From positions 11,730,963 to 11,794,962 of the forward strand of contig NC_063176.1 in the NCBI RefSeq assembly GCF_023159225.1: a stretch of 64,000 nucleotides of DNA, given 5' to 3'. The position numbers and the translations under genes are program-made. The notes under the pieces were generated by a model, which saw only the letters and a program-made list of their open reading frames with translations, did not search any database and had not been told where the DNA came from. Positions 44,137 to 55,714 of the stretch are shown here, one piece after another (positions within the stretch are counted from its first letter, which is position 1; every line of letters starts with the position of its first letter). The stretch is from Perognathus longimembris pacificus (Eukaryota > Chordata > Mammalia > Rodentia > Heteromyidae).

Positions 44137-45147
44137 GTTCCACATTTTCCTGATCCACTCATCTACTGAGGGGCATCTGGGTTGGTTCCAGATTCTCGCT
44201 ATGACAAATTGTGCTGCAATGAACATTGTTGTGCTGGTGGCTTTAGTGTGATTATGTTTGTGGTCTTTTGGATAGATACCCAAAAGTGGGGCTGCTGGGT
44301 CATAGGGGAGTTCTATGTTTAGCCGTCTGAGGAATCTCCATACTGCTTTCCAGAGTGGCTGAACCAGTTTACATTCCCACCAACAATGAAGTAGGGTTCC
44401 CTTTTGGCCACATCCCCTCCAACAGTTGTTATTGTTAGTTTTCTTGATATAGGACATTCTTACTGGGGTGAGATGGAATACAATGGAATTTTATGCCTCT
44501 ATCAGAAAGAATGGCAGTGCCCCATTTGTAAGGAAATGGGAGGACTTGGAAAAAGTTATACTAAGTGAAGTGAGCAAGACCCAAAGAAACATGAAATATA
44601 TGGTCTCCCTTATAGGGAATAATTAGCACAGGTTTAGGCAAGTCACAGCAGAGGCTCACAGGAGCCCAATAGCTATACCTTTATGAACACATAAGATAAT
44701 GCTAAGTGAAATGAACTCCATGTTATGGAAACGATTGTTGTAACTACTTTCAATGTGCCATATTTAATTGTAGCCTCTATTATTGATGATCTTCTTGTAT
44801 CACCTTCCTGTGGTTGTACCTACACTATCTCTTATCTTATCTGAGTATATTGGAAACCGGGTATACTGGTATTAGAACCAGGAAATTGGAAGGGAATACA
44901 AAAATTGAGAGACACAGGGTAAAAAAAGACAAACAACTACAAAAGCAATTCTTACAAACTGTTTGGTGCAAATGAACTGCACAACTGAACAACTCATGGA
45001 TGGGAGGGGGTAGGGAAAGAGGGAGGGGGGAGGGGGGAATGAGGGACGAGGTAACAAACAGTACAAGAAATGTATCCAATGCCTAATGTATGGAACTGTA
45101 ACCTCTCTGTGATTCAGTTTGATAATAAATATATATATATTAAAAAA
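44137..45147 (+). mobile_element. Twin-primed (5'-inverted) L1 insertion
   Basis: 44137-44478 is ORF2 C-terminus on minus and keeps an open frame (44457-44137) with the Cys-rich motif CWRGCGQKG...HCWWEC intact. 44479-45147 is the directly following ORF2 end and 3' UTR on plus, ending 'tgtaacctctctgtgattca', 'gtttgataataaat' and an AT/A-rich tail. L1 order is restored if the left part is flipped. This is the hallmark of twin priming. It is the same young family as the full-length copy. The TSD is not clear. Confidence 0.88.
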
Positions 45148-45149
45148 GA

Positions 45150-45550
45150 ATGGTAGAAATAAAAAAGAAAAAAATAATAATAATAGCAACTTCCTACAGT
45201 GCCAAGACCATAAAACAATCACAGTGTAGCATTCTTGCAAGCTTAGAGTTCAAGGTAATTAGGAATTTCTTTATTTACTTGACACTCATTCTCTGTTGCT
45301 AGGTTTGTCTTTTCCCAGGTACTTAATTACTAACTCTGTGGTTGGTTTACTGGATTTTGTGGTTTGTTAGTCTCAGGACACCTACTTGCAGCATCTGGGT
45401 GAACTTAAATTAATAATCTCCCATAAAAACACTTACTTCAACCTATGGATTGTTTAATGAGTACTTATGTAATGCTTAGGCCATATTTTATAGATAGATA
45501 ACTAAATTTGAAAACAATTTTATTTTGCTGTAATGTGAGGATAACTTTTT
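45150..45550. other. Unassigned sequence
   Basis: No recognised gene or repeat. Confidence 0.4.
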
Positions 45551-45555
45551 TGTGG

Positions 45556-45715
45556 CATATATATGTATGCATATGTATATACATATGTATACATGTATAA
45601 ATGTATATACATACATGTATGTATATATGTATACATATATACATATATATGTATACACATATATGTATACATATGTATGTATGTATGCATATATACGTAT
45701 ATGAACATATATATT
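45556..45715. repeat. (TATG)/(CATA) self-complementary AT-rich repeat
   Basis: About 160 bp built from TATG, TACA and ATAC units ('catatgtatatacatatgta' and variants). The sequence is nearly self-complementary, so open frames appear symmetrically on both strands. It could form hairpins or cruciforms. Confidence 0.85.
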
Positions 45716-45719
45716 ACTG

Positions 45720-45960
45720 ATACAAAACAGAATAGTTCTAAACTGTTAATAGCCTAGCTGATTCTCCACTGAATATATTCAAACATATGATCAGTTAGTA
45801 TGAGATTGGCTTAACTAAAGCACTATATTTACAGCTCTCTTTTTGAAAGTGTTTCTCAAAGCAAAGGTTAGAGCTCATTATTTAAAAAAATGAAGCCATA
45901 ACACCAATATTAACTTGTTGTTGGCTCCTTGAAAAGCAGATAATTGCTCTCCCAATTTCT
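45720..45960. other. Unassigned sequence
   Basis: No recognised gene or repeat. Confidence 0.35.
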
Positions 45961-45964
45961 CATT

Positions 45965-46612
45965 AGAATGTCACTGCCCCATTGGTAAGGAAATGGAAGG
46001 ATTTGGAAAAAAAATCATACTAAGTGAAGTGAGCTAGACCCAAAGAAACATGGATTCTATGGTTTCCCTCATAGGGAATAATTAATACAGGTTTAGGTTA
46101 GACATAACAGAAGATCACAATAGCCCAATAGCTATACGTGTATGAACACATAAGATGATGCTAAGTGAAATGAACTCCACGTTATAGAAACAAGTGGTAT
46201 ATCATTGTTGTAATTTTCAACATGCCAGTGAAACAGTACCCCTTTTTTTCTTTTTCTTTTCCTATTCTCATATTCCCTTGTCATGGTTTTACCCCTGCTA
46301 TCACTTTATCTGATCTTATTATCCTGGATACTGTATATAGGTGTATTAGAACTAGGGAAGGGAACGGGAACACCAAAATCAAGAGACAAAGGATAAAAAG
46401 ACAAACCATTCCAAAAGCAATACTTACAAAACCATTTTGTGTGAACAACTGTACAACTCATGGAGGGGGTAAGAGGGGTAAGGGGTGGTGGAAAATGAGG
46501 GAGGAGGTAACAAGTTGCATAAGAAATCTACTCACTGCCTTATATATGAAACTGTAACCCCTGTGTACTTCACTTTGACAATAAAGAAAAAGAAAAGAAA
46601 AGAAAATCTGTG
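45965..46612 (+). mobile_element. L1 3' end (ORF2 terminus and 3' UTR)
   Basis: Begins in ORF2 ('gtaaggaaatggaaggattt', then 'actaagtgaagtgagctaga'). The 3' UTR has a G-rich tract (46462-46502, 'gagggggtaagaggggtaag'). It ends 'tgtaacccctgtgtacttca' and 'ctttgacaataaag' with an A-rich tail. Confidence 0.85.
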
Positions 46613-46614
46613 AA

Positions 46615-46970
46615 AAGAAATTCCCTGATTTGTTATTTATGGTCTTTTACTGTATGACCATCCATGGTTCTGGGATAAAATTCTTAGTAGGTCTCTTGTG
46701 AGCTATCTTTTCTATATTCAGACTTTTCTCTCTCTTTAAGCTCATTTTGACATTTCTATTTTTGTAACTAGTGTTTATAGTGTTGCTTTTATCACATTTC
46801 AAAATAAAAACCAAACATGAGAAAACAAAGTTTTAAAAAATCACTTTAGAGGGCTTCTGGGCACTTCTGACTGAATTCCTTCACAAGGTTATCTTTGTCT
46901 TACTCTTGTGCTTTGTAATTAGTCCAGTTGTCAAGTCCCTTTTAAATCATGTGTGTCATGAATTGAAATT
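46615..46970. other. Unassigned sequence
   Basis: No recognised gene or repeat. Confidence 0.35.
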
Positions 46971-46984
46971 TGTGTATTGAAGGA

Positions 46985-47047
46985 AATATACATATACAAA
47001 TATGTATGTATACACACACACACATATATATATGTGTATATACATAT

Positions 47048-47088
<41 letters not shown>
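46985..47088. repeat. (CATA)/(CA)/(TA)n tract
   Basis: Mixed alternating tract ending in a long (TA)n run at about 47054-47086, directly beside the tail side of the next SINE. Confidence 0.85.
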
Positions 47089-47090
<2 letters not shown>

Positions 47091-47091
47091 A

Positions 47092-47309
47092 ATCCAGTCC
47101 TGGGCCTTTTACTCAGGGCCTGAGCAGTGGCCCTGGGTTATGTTTGTTTGTTTTGTTTTTGATTTTATTTTTTTTCTGAAGGCTTGTACTCTACCACTTG
47201 AGCCACAGTGCCACTTATGACTTTTTCTATATTTGTGCTTCTAGGGAATTGAACCCAGGGCCTCATGTATCCAAGGCAAGGACTTTACCACTAGGCCATA
47301 TTCCCAGCC
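47092..47309 (-). mobile_element. IDL-Geo dimeric SINE
   Basis: On plus: 'ccagtcctgggccttttact', 'cacagtgccacttatgactt' and 'aggccatattcccagcc'. A T-rich expansion (47141-47175) has disrupted the Geo half, so it is an older copy. Confidence 0.88.
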
Positions 47310-47311
47310 TT

Positions 47312-47766
47312 TTTATATATTTTTAATTTATTTATTTATTATCAAAGTGATGTACAGAGAGGGGTTACAGTTTCATACATAAGGCAGAGAGTACATTTCT
47401 CATCAAACTTGTTACCTCCTCCCTCATTTTTCTCCCTCCTTTCCCCCTCCCCGATCCCCTCCCACCCCTTCCCCATGAGTTGTACAGTTGGATTACGGCA
47501 TATAGATTTATAAGTATTGTTGTGGCATGGGTTCACCTTTTAGCCTTTGTCTCTCAATTTTGATGTTGCCCCATCTCTTCCCTACTTCCAATAAATGTAC
47601 ATACAATACCCAGGGTACCAAAATCATTAACAGTGACATCAGGGGTAAAACCTTGGGGGGAAAAAAAGACAAAAGAAAGTGGCCTAATGTCAGATGGTAC
47701 ATTGAAAATAACAAGGACAATGTTAAATCTCTTATTTTTATAACTTGGAGTTCATTCCATTTAACA

Positions 47767-47800
<34 letters not shown>
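47312..47800 (-). mobile_element. L1 3' UTR
   Basis: On plus: T/A-rich tail complement, 'atcaaagtgatgtacagaga', 'ggggttacagtttcataca', a C-rich tract (47425-47470), 'tgagttgtacagttgg' and 'cttggagttcattccattta'. The 5' end of the fragment meets a (CA)n tract. Confidence 0.85.

Positions 47801-47805
<5 letters not shown>
47766..47805. repeat. (CA)n microsatellite
   Basis: A perfect CA run of about 38 bp at the truncated edge of the L1 3' UTR. Confidence 0.95.
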
Positions 47806-47806
<1 letters not shown>

Positions 47807-47809
47807 CCA

Positions 47810-49960
47810 TCAAACAATTGCCCCCACCCTCCCACCCCCACCATCAAACAATTAGCTTCCCTGTTTGGATCAATACCAATACTAATCCTAAGATAACTTC
47901 GATCCATTTTGAATCTGTTTGATGCCATTCAAACATCTTATCAGATTCTCAGGTCCTCTATACAGTGAAGACATAGCCATCTTATCAAAAGGCCTTCAAC
48001 TGGCACCATCAAAATAATGAATGTACATTTATTTGGACCTTTGTTCTACTGTTTTGATAATGAAGTGATTCTCATTTTATCTATCACTAATTCTAGTGAC
48101 TATTCTTTTATCAGTCACTTCTTCCTCTAAGCTCTGTTGTAAAATGTTCGCCCTCACAATACCTGGGCACCAATGGTTCTTCAACATTATATTCTAATTA
48201 TTGTGCTATGATGAATTATTTTTGATATTAAAAATAGTAATACTCCCTTGACTCCCTGTGTATCCCCAGCTCATACTAAAGCTCTTACTTATTTTACAAC
48301 TTAATTTTAATTTTATGATGTTTTTATTAACTTGCTATCTATATTCCTTATTTTCAAAGCACTTCTTAATTCAATTTAATCTCATTTATAAATGTGTCAT
48401 TACAATGACACTGTTTTTACTAAGGTCACCAAGCCACATTTCTGGGACACTCATTATTAGCATTCCTAGAATCCTATCAAATAATATATTAAAGTAGAAT
48501 TTATTATTTCTTTTTCTCTCAGTAGCAGCCTTACCTGCACTCTTGAATAAATAGTTTGACATGTTAGGAAACTGAATGCTAGACTCACTTGTTTGGCCTT
48601 TATATCTGATTTTTATAAAGTTATAATGGGTCTTCTTAGTATGAGCCTCCCAAGATGAACAGTAAATGTTAAGAACTGAAAATAATGACAGCAAAAATAT
48701 AGCCACAGCTGTCCTCCTTTTAACTAATGTGTAAGTTCATGTTCTACATGTGATTTGATCAAACATTTTCAAGTATACAGGGAAAAAACATTTATGCTTA
48801 CTTCTGTGTTCCCAATTCCGGTCTCAGACCTTTTCTAAGGATTCTTCATTTCAAATGGAATATAGACCAAAAACTCTAAGCTTTACTTCAATGTACAGAT
48901 GACATGAAAAGGGATAGGCAAAAGATAAATATAAAATATGGAATAAAAAGAGGATATTTAATAATAGGTGAATGGAATATTCTAAAAGGAAATTAAAATG
49001 CTGCAAATATGTGTCATTATATTATATATCTCATAAGGTTAAATTAATCCTATTGTAAATTTTAAACAAATTATGAATTAGGGTATTGCTTGAAAATATT
49101 TACAAGCTGTGTTAGTTGATGCTTACATGGTGTAATTTGATAGCTATCCCAGAGATTTAGCATAATCACATCACCATAGGCCCTCACCATAGCCCTCAGA
49201 AATGTCTTTTATTCTGTACAAGACCTTTAGATGCTCTAATCCCATTTGCATGGTGAGAATACATTAGGGGATGTGCAGAAAAACAAAGAAGAACATGACT
49301 ATACACCATACTTCAAGTTAATGAAGCAATGTGGAAAGCACTGACAGCCAAAACATCTTGGAGATTTTTTTAAACTACAAAGAGGAGATGAAAGTGAGAA
49401 AGTGGAGAAAAACACATTGCTTTAAAACCCCAATAATGTGTGATGAAATGTGAGAAAGTATCTCATTTGCCTTCTGTATCATAGACATTCTTGTGGAATG
49501 CTACATTAGAAATCAAATGCCTGTGTAGGAATTGCACTAGTAGATTCTCCAATAGTGAGTAAGAGAACATTGAACATGGGTGGATAACATAGTAGAAGGA
49601 TATACAGACACATCACCCAGCAGTATATGAACAAAGCAGTATCTGGACTTAGTGTTAGTCACGTGGGTGACACTCTGAGGGTGTCAAGATAAATGGGAAT
49701 AAAAACTGAGTAAATATGCAGTAACACCCATGCAAATGGAAAGAAAATCTAACCAAATTATAGTCAATGTTATTTGTGTATTTCATTTGTATCTGTAACC
49801 TAATGAAACACACAGCTGATTATGTAAACAATGACTATAAACATACAAGGGTATAAGTTAAATCTAGTCTATAAGCTGTATGAAGAAACAAAGGGAAAGC
49901 ATTATAAGTGAATATAATAAAAGAATATCAACAGTTAGTACCGTATGAAAAAATTCTGCC
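47810..49960. other. Unassigned AT-rich sequence
   Basis: About 2.1 kb with no recognised repeat or gene. Frames 48258-48497 (+) and 48386-48706 (-) have no recognisable domain. A short local repeat 'caccataggccctcaccata' lies at 49170-49191. Confidence 0.45.
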
Positions 49961-49964
49961 TATA

Positions 49965-50425
49965 AAATTCCCTTTGTATATATTTTTTTGAATCTCTGTA
50001 TGGTTTTTGGGGGCTCTAAATCATTTAATTCTGATTTAATTTTAATTATTTGTTGCAGTCTATTGGCTTGGGGTTTGGCTTGTTGCTCTTTTTCAAGGTG
50101 CTTAAGGTGCTTCATTAAATTTTTCAATTGTGATTTCTCCACTTTGTTGATGTAGGCAGCCAAATCTACAAATGTTCCTCTTAGTACTGCCTCTTCTGTG
50201 TCCCAAAGGAGCTGGTATTTTGTGTGCTAGTTTTGGTTGGATACCATTAACATTTGAATTTCCGTTCTGATTTCTTCAGTGATCCATTGGTGTTCCATGA
50301 GTCACAGAATTCTCTATTCTGGCTGTTAGTGTTGACCTCTAATTTTATTCCATTGTGGTCTGAGAGAATGCATGCAATAAATTCTCCAAAATAGACCACA
50401 TTTCAGGACAGAAAACAAATCTGTG
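49965..50425 (-). mobile_element. L1 ORF2 fragment with short 5' inversion
   Basis: 49965-50372 is the ORF2 EN-RT linker on minus; a 67-codon frame at 50163-49960 includes LEKEQQAKPQANRLQQIIKIKSE, matching the full-length element near 39700. 50380-50425 is the immediately preceding L1 sequence but on plus ('ctccaaaatagaccacat', then 'aaaacaaatctgtgcaaatt'). The two are joined head to head. The element stops within ORF2 on its 3' side. Confidence 0.72.
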
Positions 50426-50488
50426 CAAATTAATTTCTATATTCATATTCTCTGTATTTGATGATGTGTGGATAGCCAGGTGTTTAAG

Positions 50489-50713
50489 AACAGTGAAAGG
50501 CTGGGGATATGGCCTAGTGGCAAGAGTGCTTGCCTCATATACATAAAGCCCTGGGTTCAATTCCCCAGTACCACATATATAGAAAACGGCCAGAAGTGGC
50601 GCTGTAGCTCAAGTGGCAGAGTGCTAGCCTTGAGCAAAAGGAAGCCAGGGACAGTGCTCAGGCCCTGAGTCCAAGGCCTAGGACTGGCCAAAAAAAAAAA
50701 AAAAAACAGTGAA
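50489..50713 (+). mobile_element. IDL-Geo dimeric SINE with 9-bp TSD
   Basis: Body 50498-50704. Head 'aggctggggatatggcctag', Geo half 'ggcgctgtagctcaagtggc' and 'cttgagcaaaaggaagcc' (older subtype), with an A(16) tail. TSD 'aacagtgaa' at 50489-50497 and 50705-50713. Confidence 0.93.
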
Positions 50714-50714
50714 G

Positions 50715-51618
50715 AATCGCTGCTCTTCTATAGGTGCATAAAAAGCAAAAGTTTGAATGGAGTGTCACACGCAGCTAAAGGAAAAAAGTAGTGATTCTTG
50801 ATGTTGGAATTCGTAACCTTTCCCTGTGACCGTATTTTCTAAGGTTTCCAGCATTTCCATTTCCATAGACCAATAGTGTAGAGTCCTATCAGATTGTTTT
50901 CTGCTGCTGGTTCCTGGCTATATTCCTGCATTTGAGGCTATGGCTCAGGTGTCTGCTAAAGCCTGTAAATCATGTTCTATAGCTCAGGGGAGAATTCCTA
51001 CAGAACCTAATAATAGCTGACATCTCTCTATCTTATTAAACACAAACATTTCAAGAAAGAGTGCTATGCGCGTTCAAATCGGGCATTCTACAGGAAAATA
51101 TGAATAAACTTATATGAAAAGAAATCCAAGAACACTAAATAAATACCTACTTTGGATTTAAATAGAATTTAAAAAATTTAAGCCATTCTTTTTGAAATTT
51201 TAAATTCTAATTGGCAATCAAAACTGTTGGGGCATCCCAATTGAGAACATCAGCTTTGGTAATGAAAGATGTTAGCAAATTATTTTAAAATGTTCTGAAA
51301 TAAGTATTCTTAGTGAGCTTCCATAATGCTGGTCTATAACCAATAGATCTAACATGCATTTTACAATAAATGACTTTACAACAAATTATTTTCATGAAGA
51401 AAAGTTGCTTTGCTTGAAAAAAAAAAGAACTTCTAAAAAATATTGTTTTTCACAGTTAGGATTTGTGACCTTTATATACTTATATATTTTGAAGAATATT
51501 TATTTTTTAACCTCAAATAGAAATATAATTTTTCATTTGCTTAACATCCTGTGGTCAGTTTTGTGTTGGATATTGATTTAATTTTAATAGAAATTAACTT
51601 AGAAGTTTGTATTTGCTT
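50715..51618. other. Unassigned AT-rich sequence
   Basis: No recognised gene or repeat. The plus frame 51354-51581 has no recognisable domain. Confidence 0.4.
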
Positions 51619-51619
51619 G

Positions 51620-51803
51620 ACTTTCTTGCTCATGGCTGGTGCTCTACCATTTGAACCATGTCTCCATCCCCATTTTATTCTGACTAACTGGTGATGGAGC
51701 TTTATGGACTTTTCTTCCTATGGTGGCTTCAAACTAAGATTCCCCAGGTCTCAGTTTCTGTCTTAGCTAGGATTACAGGATGAGCCACCAGTGATCAGCT
51801 GAC
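51620..51803 (-). mobile_element. Dimeric B1-headed SINE (truncated)
   Basis: On plus: reversed right half ('ttgctcatggctggtgctct'), linker 'ctaactggtgatggagc', and reversed head ('agctaggattacaggatgag'). Confidence 0.72.
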
Positions 51804-51819
51804 TTTGCTTATGCCTTTC

Positions 51820-52067
51820 TTTTGTTGTTGTTGTTGTTGTTGATTATGAGACTTGAACTTGGGGCCTGAGAACTGTCCTTGAGCTGCTTTGTGATTAAGG
51901 CTAGTGTTCTACCTCTTGAGCCACAGCTCCACTTTTGGTTATCTGATGCTTAATTGGAGATAAGAGTTTCATAGACTTTCCTGCCCAGGCTGGCTGTAAA
52001 CTGAGATCCTCAGATCTCAGCCCCCTAAGTAGCAGGATTACAGATGGGAGTCACCATTGCCCAGCTG
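51820..52067 (-). mobile_element. Dimeric B1-headed SINE
   Basis: On plus: a (GTT)n run (51822-51842) in the place of the A-tail, then 'gacttgaacttggggcctga', 'cttgagccacagctccactt', 'cttaattggagataagagtt' and 'agcaggattacagatgggag'. It lies 17 bp from another copy in the same orientation. Confidence 0.85.
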
Positions 52068-52069
52068 CT

Positions 52070-52712
52070 TATGCCTTTTCCTAAATGAATGTTATGCATG
52101 TCTTGATCAGAGTCAACCAGATAGATGGTCATGAAAATGTGAATGGCCACAGCTATTTCAGGCAGTTCTGATTTTACCAATTCATTCCTAGTAAGGCATT
52201 TTCTCCTAGGCTTTATTAGTTTGGATAAAATATATCCTAATTGGCAGAGTTATATTTCAGTTGTATAGAGCTACTGGTCTAGTATAGGAAAGGTTTTAGA
52301 TTTAGTCCCTAGAATAAAAAAGCAAACAAAATATATCCCACATAATAAACTAGTAGTCTCCATTTTTATTTCTTCCACATTCTTTAAATATGGATTTCAT
52401 AACCTGTTGATTAGTTATAATTTCTATAAATAACAATGAATTACTGAATCTAAAGATTAAAAGAGCCACTTCTTTTATAGTTTTATATAGCATTCTTCAT
52501 AATAATGTTTCATAATATTATTGTGTCAGGTTATGCTTTTTTACATCTATACACAATAAGCTTCTCAAAAAGAAATTATAAAATATACTGTACAGTCACA
52601 TTACTAGTCAGATTGCCTTACACTGTTGTTAAACAATAAATATTTAACTAAACTGATATATTTAGTTTTCAAATTTATTGGTAAAGCCAAATCAAGATTT
52701 TAAAAAAGTCCA
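52070..52712. other. Unassigned sequence
   Basis: No confident repeat. 52262-52325 may be a degraded ID-like monomer ('agatttagtccctagaa'). Confidence 0.35.
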
Positions 52713-52714
52713 TT

Positions 52715-52890
52715 GAACGTTGGATATGGTGGTGGATACGTACAGTTCCAGCTTCTAGTGAAGCCAAGGTAGAAGAATAATTACCTGTGGCCAACAACAC
52801 AGCAGCACATGAGATCCTGCCTTTAGAATTTAATAAAGACCCAGGAAGAGGCTGAAGGCCCTGAGTTTAATCCCCAGCAATGCAAAATCA
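52715..52890 (+). mobile_element. B1-derived SINE with short ID-like tail
   Basis: 'gttggatatggtggtggata' and 'cagttccagcttctagtgaa' match a B1 left half. The 3' end has 'gaggctgaaggccctgagtt' and 'taatccccagcaatgc', an ID-like B-box region. A deletion between them is likely. Confidence 0.6.
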
Positions 52891-52894
52891 AGCG

Positions 52895-53560
52895 AATAAG
52901 TAAATATCCATTGAAATAATACAATTCACTTTTTCAATCAATTTTTGTGCTTTCTAATTTTGCTTGATTTTGATATACTTTGTAATATTAGTGGAATCAT
53001 TAATCTTTATATAGCCTGCCACACACACACAAACACATACACACATATATATTTACGTGTATGTATGTACATGTGTGTGCACACATGCATTTGTTATAGT
53101 TTAAACCAGCAATATGCTTCATCTGTCCCTCTCTATGTTGTGAATGCATGAATTCCAGCTTTCAACATTAAGTGAATCTTAATCAGTATAAACACAAAGC
53201 TCATACCCTTTTTGCTGCTATTAAACTTGAAATCGATGAATTTATGTAATTGGACTAGTATTACCTAAATGACCATGCTGGTCACATTAATTCTGTTAAG
53301 TAATAATTAGTGCTCTAAATTAAAAACCGTTGTAAAAGAATAGTTTGCTTCAAAATCAACATCAAGCTTAAATTATTCACATTATCTGAATTGCAAAAAT
53401 AATTTACTTGGATTCCTTTGAAATTTTTATTTTTACTGTTCATTCATTACTAGCACTAAAGCTTAAGAAATGCCTCTAATTACATAATCACTATTAAAAG
53501 AATGCATTGTTTATAGAAACAACGTTGTTTTCAAACTATAATTTCATCTTCATTTGCTTT
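52895..53560. other. Unassigned sequence with a CA-rich patch
   Basis: A degenerate CACA/GTAT patch occurs at 53020-53090. Nothing else is recognised. Confidence 0.4.
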
Positions 53561-53562
53561 CC

Positions 53563-53817
53563 ATTTTGTTGTTGTTGTTGTTGTTGTTGTGTGGCTTGAA
53601 CTCAGGGCCTGGGTGTTATCCCTGAGCCTCTCGGTGATCAAGGCTAGCATTCTACCTGGGAACCACGGCATCACTTCCGGTTTTTAGTGCTAAATTGGAG
53701 GTAAGAGTTTGGGGAGGGGGGAACTTTCTGCTCGGGTTGGCTTGGAACCATGATCCTCCTCAGATCTCAGCCTCTTGAGTAGCTAGGATTACAGGCATGA
53801 GCCACTGGTACCCTGCT
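53563..53817 (-). mobile_element. Dimeric B1-headed SINE
   Basis: A (TTG)n run (53566-53590) replaces the tail. Then on plus 'ggcttgaactcagggcctgg', 'taaattggaggtaagag' and 'agctaggattacaggcatga'. It is well preserved. Confidence 0.85.
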
Positions 53818-53934
53818 TGCATACACTTGTAAACACTTGCAGTAATATGTACTTACCTACTGATAATTTCATTTTATTTACAAATCTATGCTTATTAGAC
53901 AAAGAATATATATAACATAGCATAAACAATATCA

Positions 53935-54163
53935 GAAGCCTGTGCCAGTGGCTGACATCTATAATCCTAGCTACTGGGGAGACTGAGATTCAAGGATTGT
54001 GGTTCAAAGCCAGCCATCGTAGGAAAGTCCCTAAGACTCTATCTCCAATTAACCACCAGAAAACTAGAAGTGGCACTGTGGCTCAAGTGGTTGAACCTAG
54101 CCTTGAGCTGAAAAGCTCAGAGACAGCACCCAGCCTAGAGTTCAAGTCCCAGGACTAACAAAA
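53935..54163 (+). mobile_element. Dimeric B1-headed SINE
   Basis: 'acatctataatcctagctac' head, 'ctccaattaaccaccagaaa' linker, 'gtggcactgtggctcaagtg' A-box region and 'gagttcaagtcccaggacta' B-box region. It is a good reference copy for this family. Confidence 0.88.
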
Positions 54164-54164
54164 T

Positions 54165-55140
54165 CAGCTGTGAAAGATTGAAATATGAATGATGGGTTCT
54201 TTACTGATAAACCTGGTATCATTTTTTGTGATTCTTTATTTAAACAAATTAAATGTAAACATTAATATATATTTTAATAATATAGAGAAAATTCATAAGT
54301 TTATACTACCTAAATGTAGCACAGTTCCTGATTTACAGAGCATGGAGAATCAGAGGTGATTTATATACCCTTTACTGAATTGTATGTTTGATACTCTATG
54401 AACCAGAGGTGGTCATTAAATCAACTTCTGAAAAGTTGTTATTTATCAGCATGGATCATATAAAATTAGAAACTGAAATAAAATCTCTGCCATTTGAAAA
54501 TGCTTCTGTAGTAAACAAAAATACCAAATGCTACTGGAGTTTTCAATGGCTTCTTTACTAATGCTAATTCATTACTCATGGGAAATGCACAAAGGATAGC
54601 TGCATAGAAATTAGCTGCATTTTGTCAAAGCAATTGTGAACTGGAAAATCTTTTAATTTTCAAGATCCACTCTTGTTTTTGTTTGTATAAATGCTTCTTA
54701 ATAAATGCTTTATTGTGCTCATTTTCTATTTATTTAAGTACTATAATCCTCTTACTTTCACAGATCTTAGTAGGTCCCATCTCTCAGGATCTATGATGCA
54801 GATACAATATTTGGGGTAATTACTACTTACCATCTGAAGTGGATTTCAGTCCCAAGCCCTTTATGTTTATGTGCTGATACTAAATGATTGTGCATTTTTC
54901 ACATTCTTAGGTTTAACTTTTCACAATCATAAAACTATAAATTTCAAGCTCATAGAATTTTCTTATTTAATTCAGCATGTAATTGGGAACAAGATTTAAC
55001 ATGGATTAGAAGCTTTTAAACTTTAAATTGACTAGCGATTGACCACATGAATACATGGTTCAGATTAATGTAGAATTAAAAGAAAAGAAAATTTGGAAAG
55101 GCATGGCACTATTTTACCTGCATCGCAGCACCTCCATCCT
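54165..55140. other. Unassigned AT-rich sequence
   Basis: No recognised gene or repeat. Confidence 0.45.
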
Positions 55141-55146
55141 TTGAAG

Positions 55147-55148
<2 letters not shown>

Positions 55149-55188
<40 letters not shown>
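55149..55188. repeat. (GT)n microsatellite
   Basis: About 40 bp of perfect GT at the tail side of the next minus-strand SINE. Confidence 0.95.
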
Positions 55189-55189
<1 letters not shown>

Positions 55190-55191
<2 letters not shown>

Positions 55192-55385
55192 AGTGTAAAT
55201 AGGGAACTTTAACTCAGAGCCTGGACACTGTTTCTTAGTTTCTTTCCTCAAAACTGGTACCCTATCACTTGATCCAGAGCTTCACTTCTGGCTTTTTGGT
55301 GGTTAATTGGAGGTAATGCCTCATGGACTTTCCTGAGTTGCTTGAATGTGGGATTCTGAGATCTCGGCCATGGGCACACACCTGA
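55190..55385 (-). mobile_element. Dimeric B1-headed SINE (head truncated)
   Basis: On plus: 'aactcagagcctggacactg', 'cttgatccagagcttcactt', 'ggttaattggaggtaatgcc', then a shortened reversed head ending near 'gggcacacacctg'. Confidence 0.75.
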
Positions 55386-55503
55386 AAACATTTTATATAG
55401 TTATTTGCATTTTATTTATATCTCATAAAAAAACAGATTCATTCCATGCATATCATTAACTATAAATGCGGTAACATTTCTCTAGTGTTTGACCTTAAAT
55501 GAA

Positions 55504-55693
55504 TACAGTGAACCCTCACCAACCGTGGGAGTTATTTTTCAGAGACCCCAGATACCTGAAAATCTGTGAAGTAGCAGCGCTATGCAGTCATCCCTCCGTA
55601 TTCACAGTTCACTATTTATTGGTACTTCGCAGAGTTACACCTACAGCAGGGGTCTCTGGAATGTAGCTCCCACAATAGGTGAGGGGATCAGTA
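55504..55693. mobile_element. Palindromic Tigger/mariner-like MITE with TA duplication
   Basis: The element 55506-55691 has long inverted ends. 'ccctcaccaaccgtgggag' with 'cagagacccc' on the left pairs with 'ggggtctctgg' and 'ctcccacaataggtgagggg' on the right. TA dinucleotides flank both ends (55504-55505 and 55692-55693), the target used by Tc1/mariner-type elements. The 'cagtcatccctccgtattca' word inside also resembles Tigger ends. No transposase is present. Confidence 0.65.
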
Positions 55694-55714
55694 TTTATGT
55701 ATTTTTGTTTTTTA

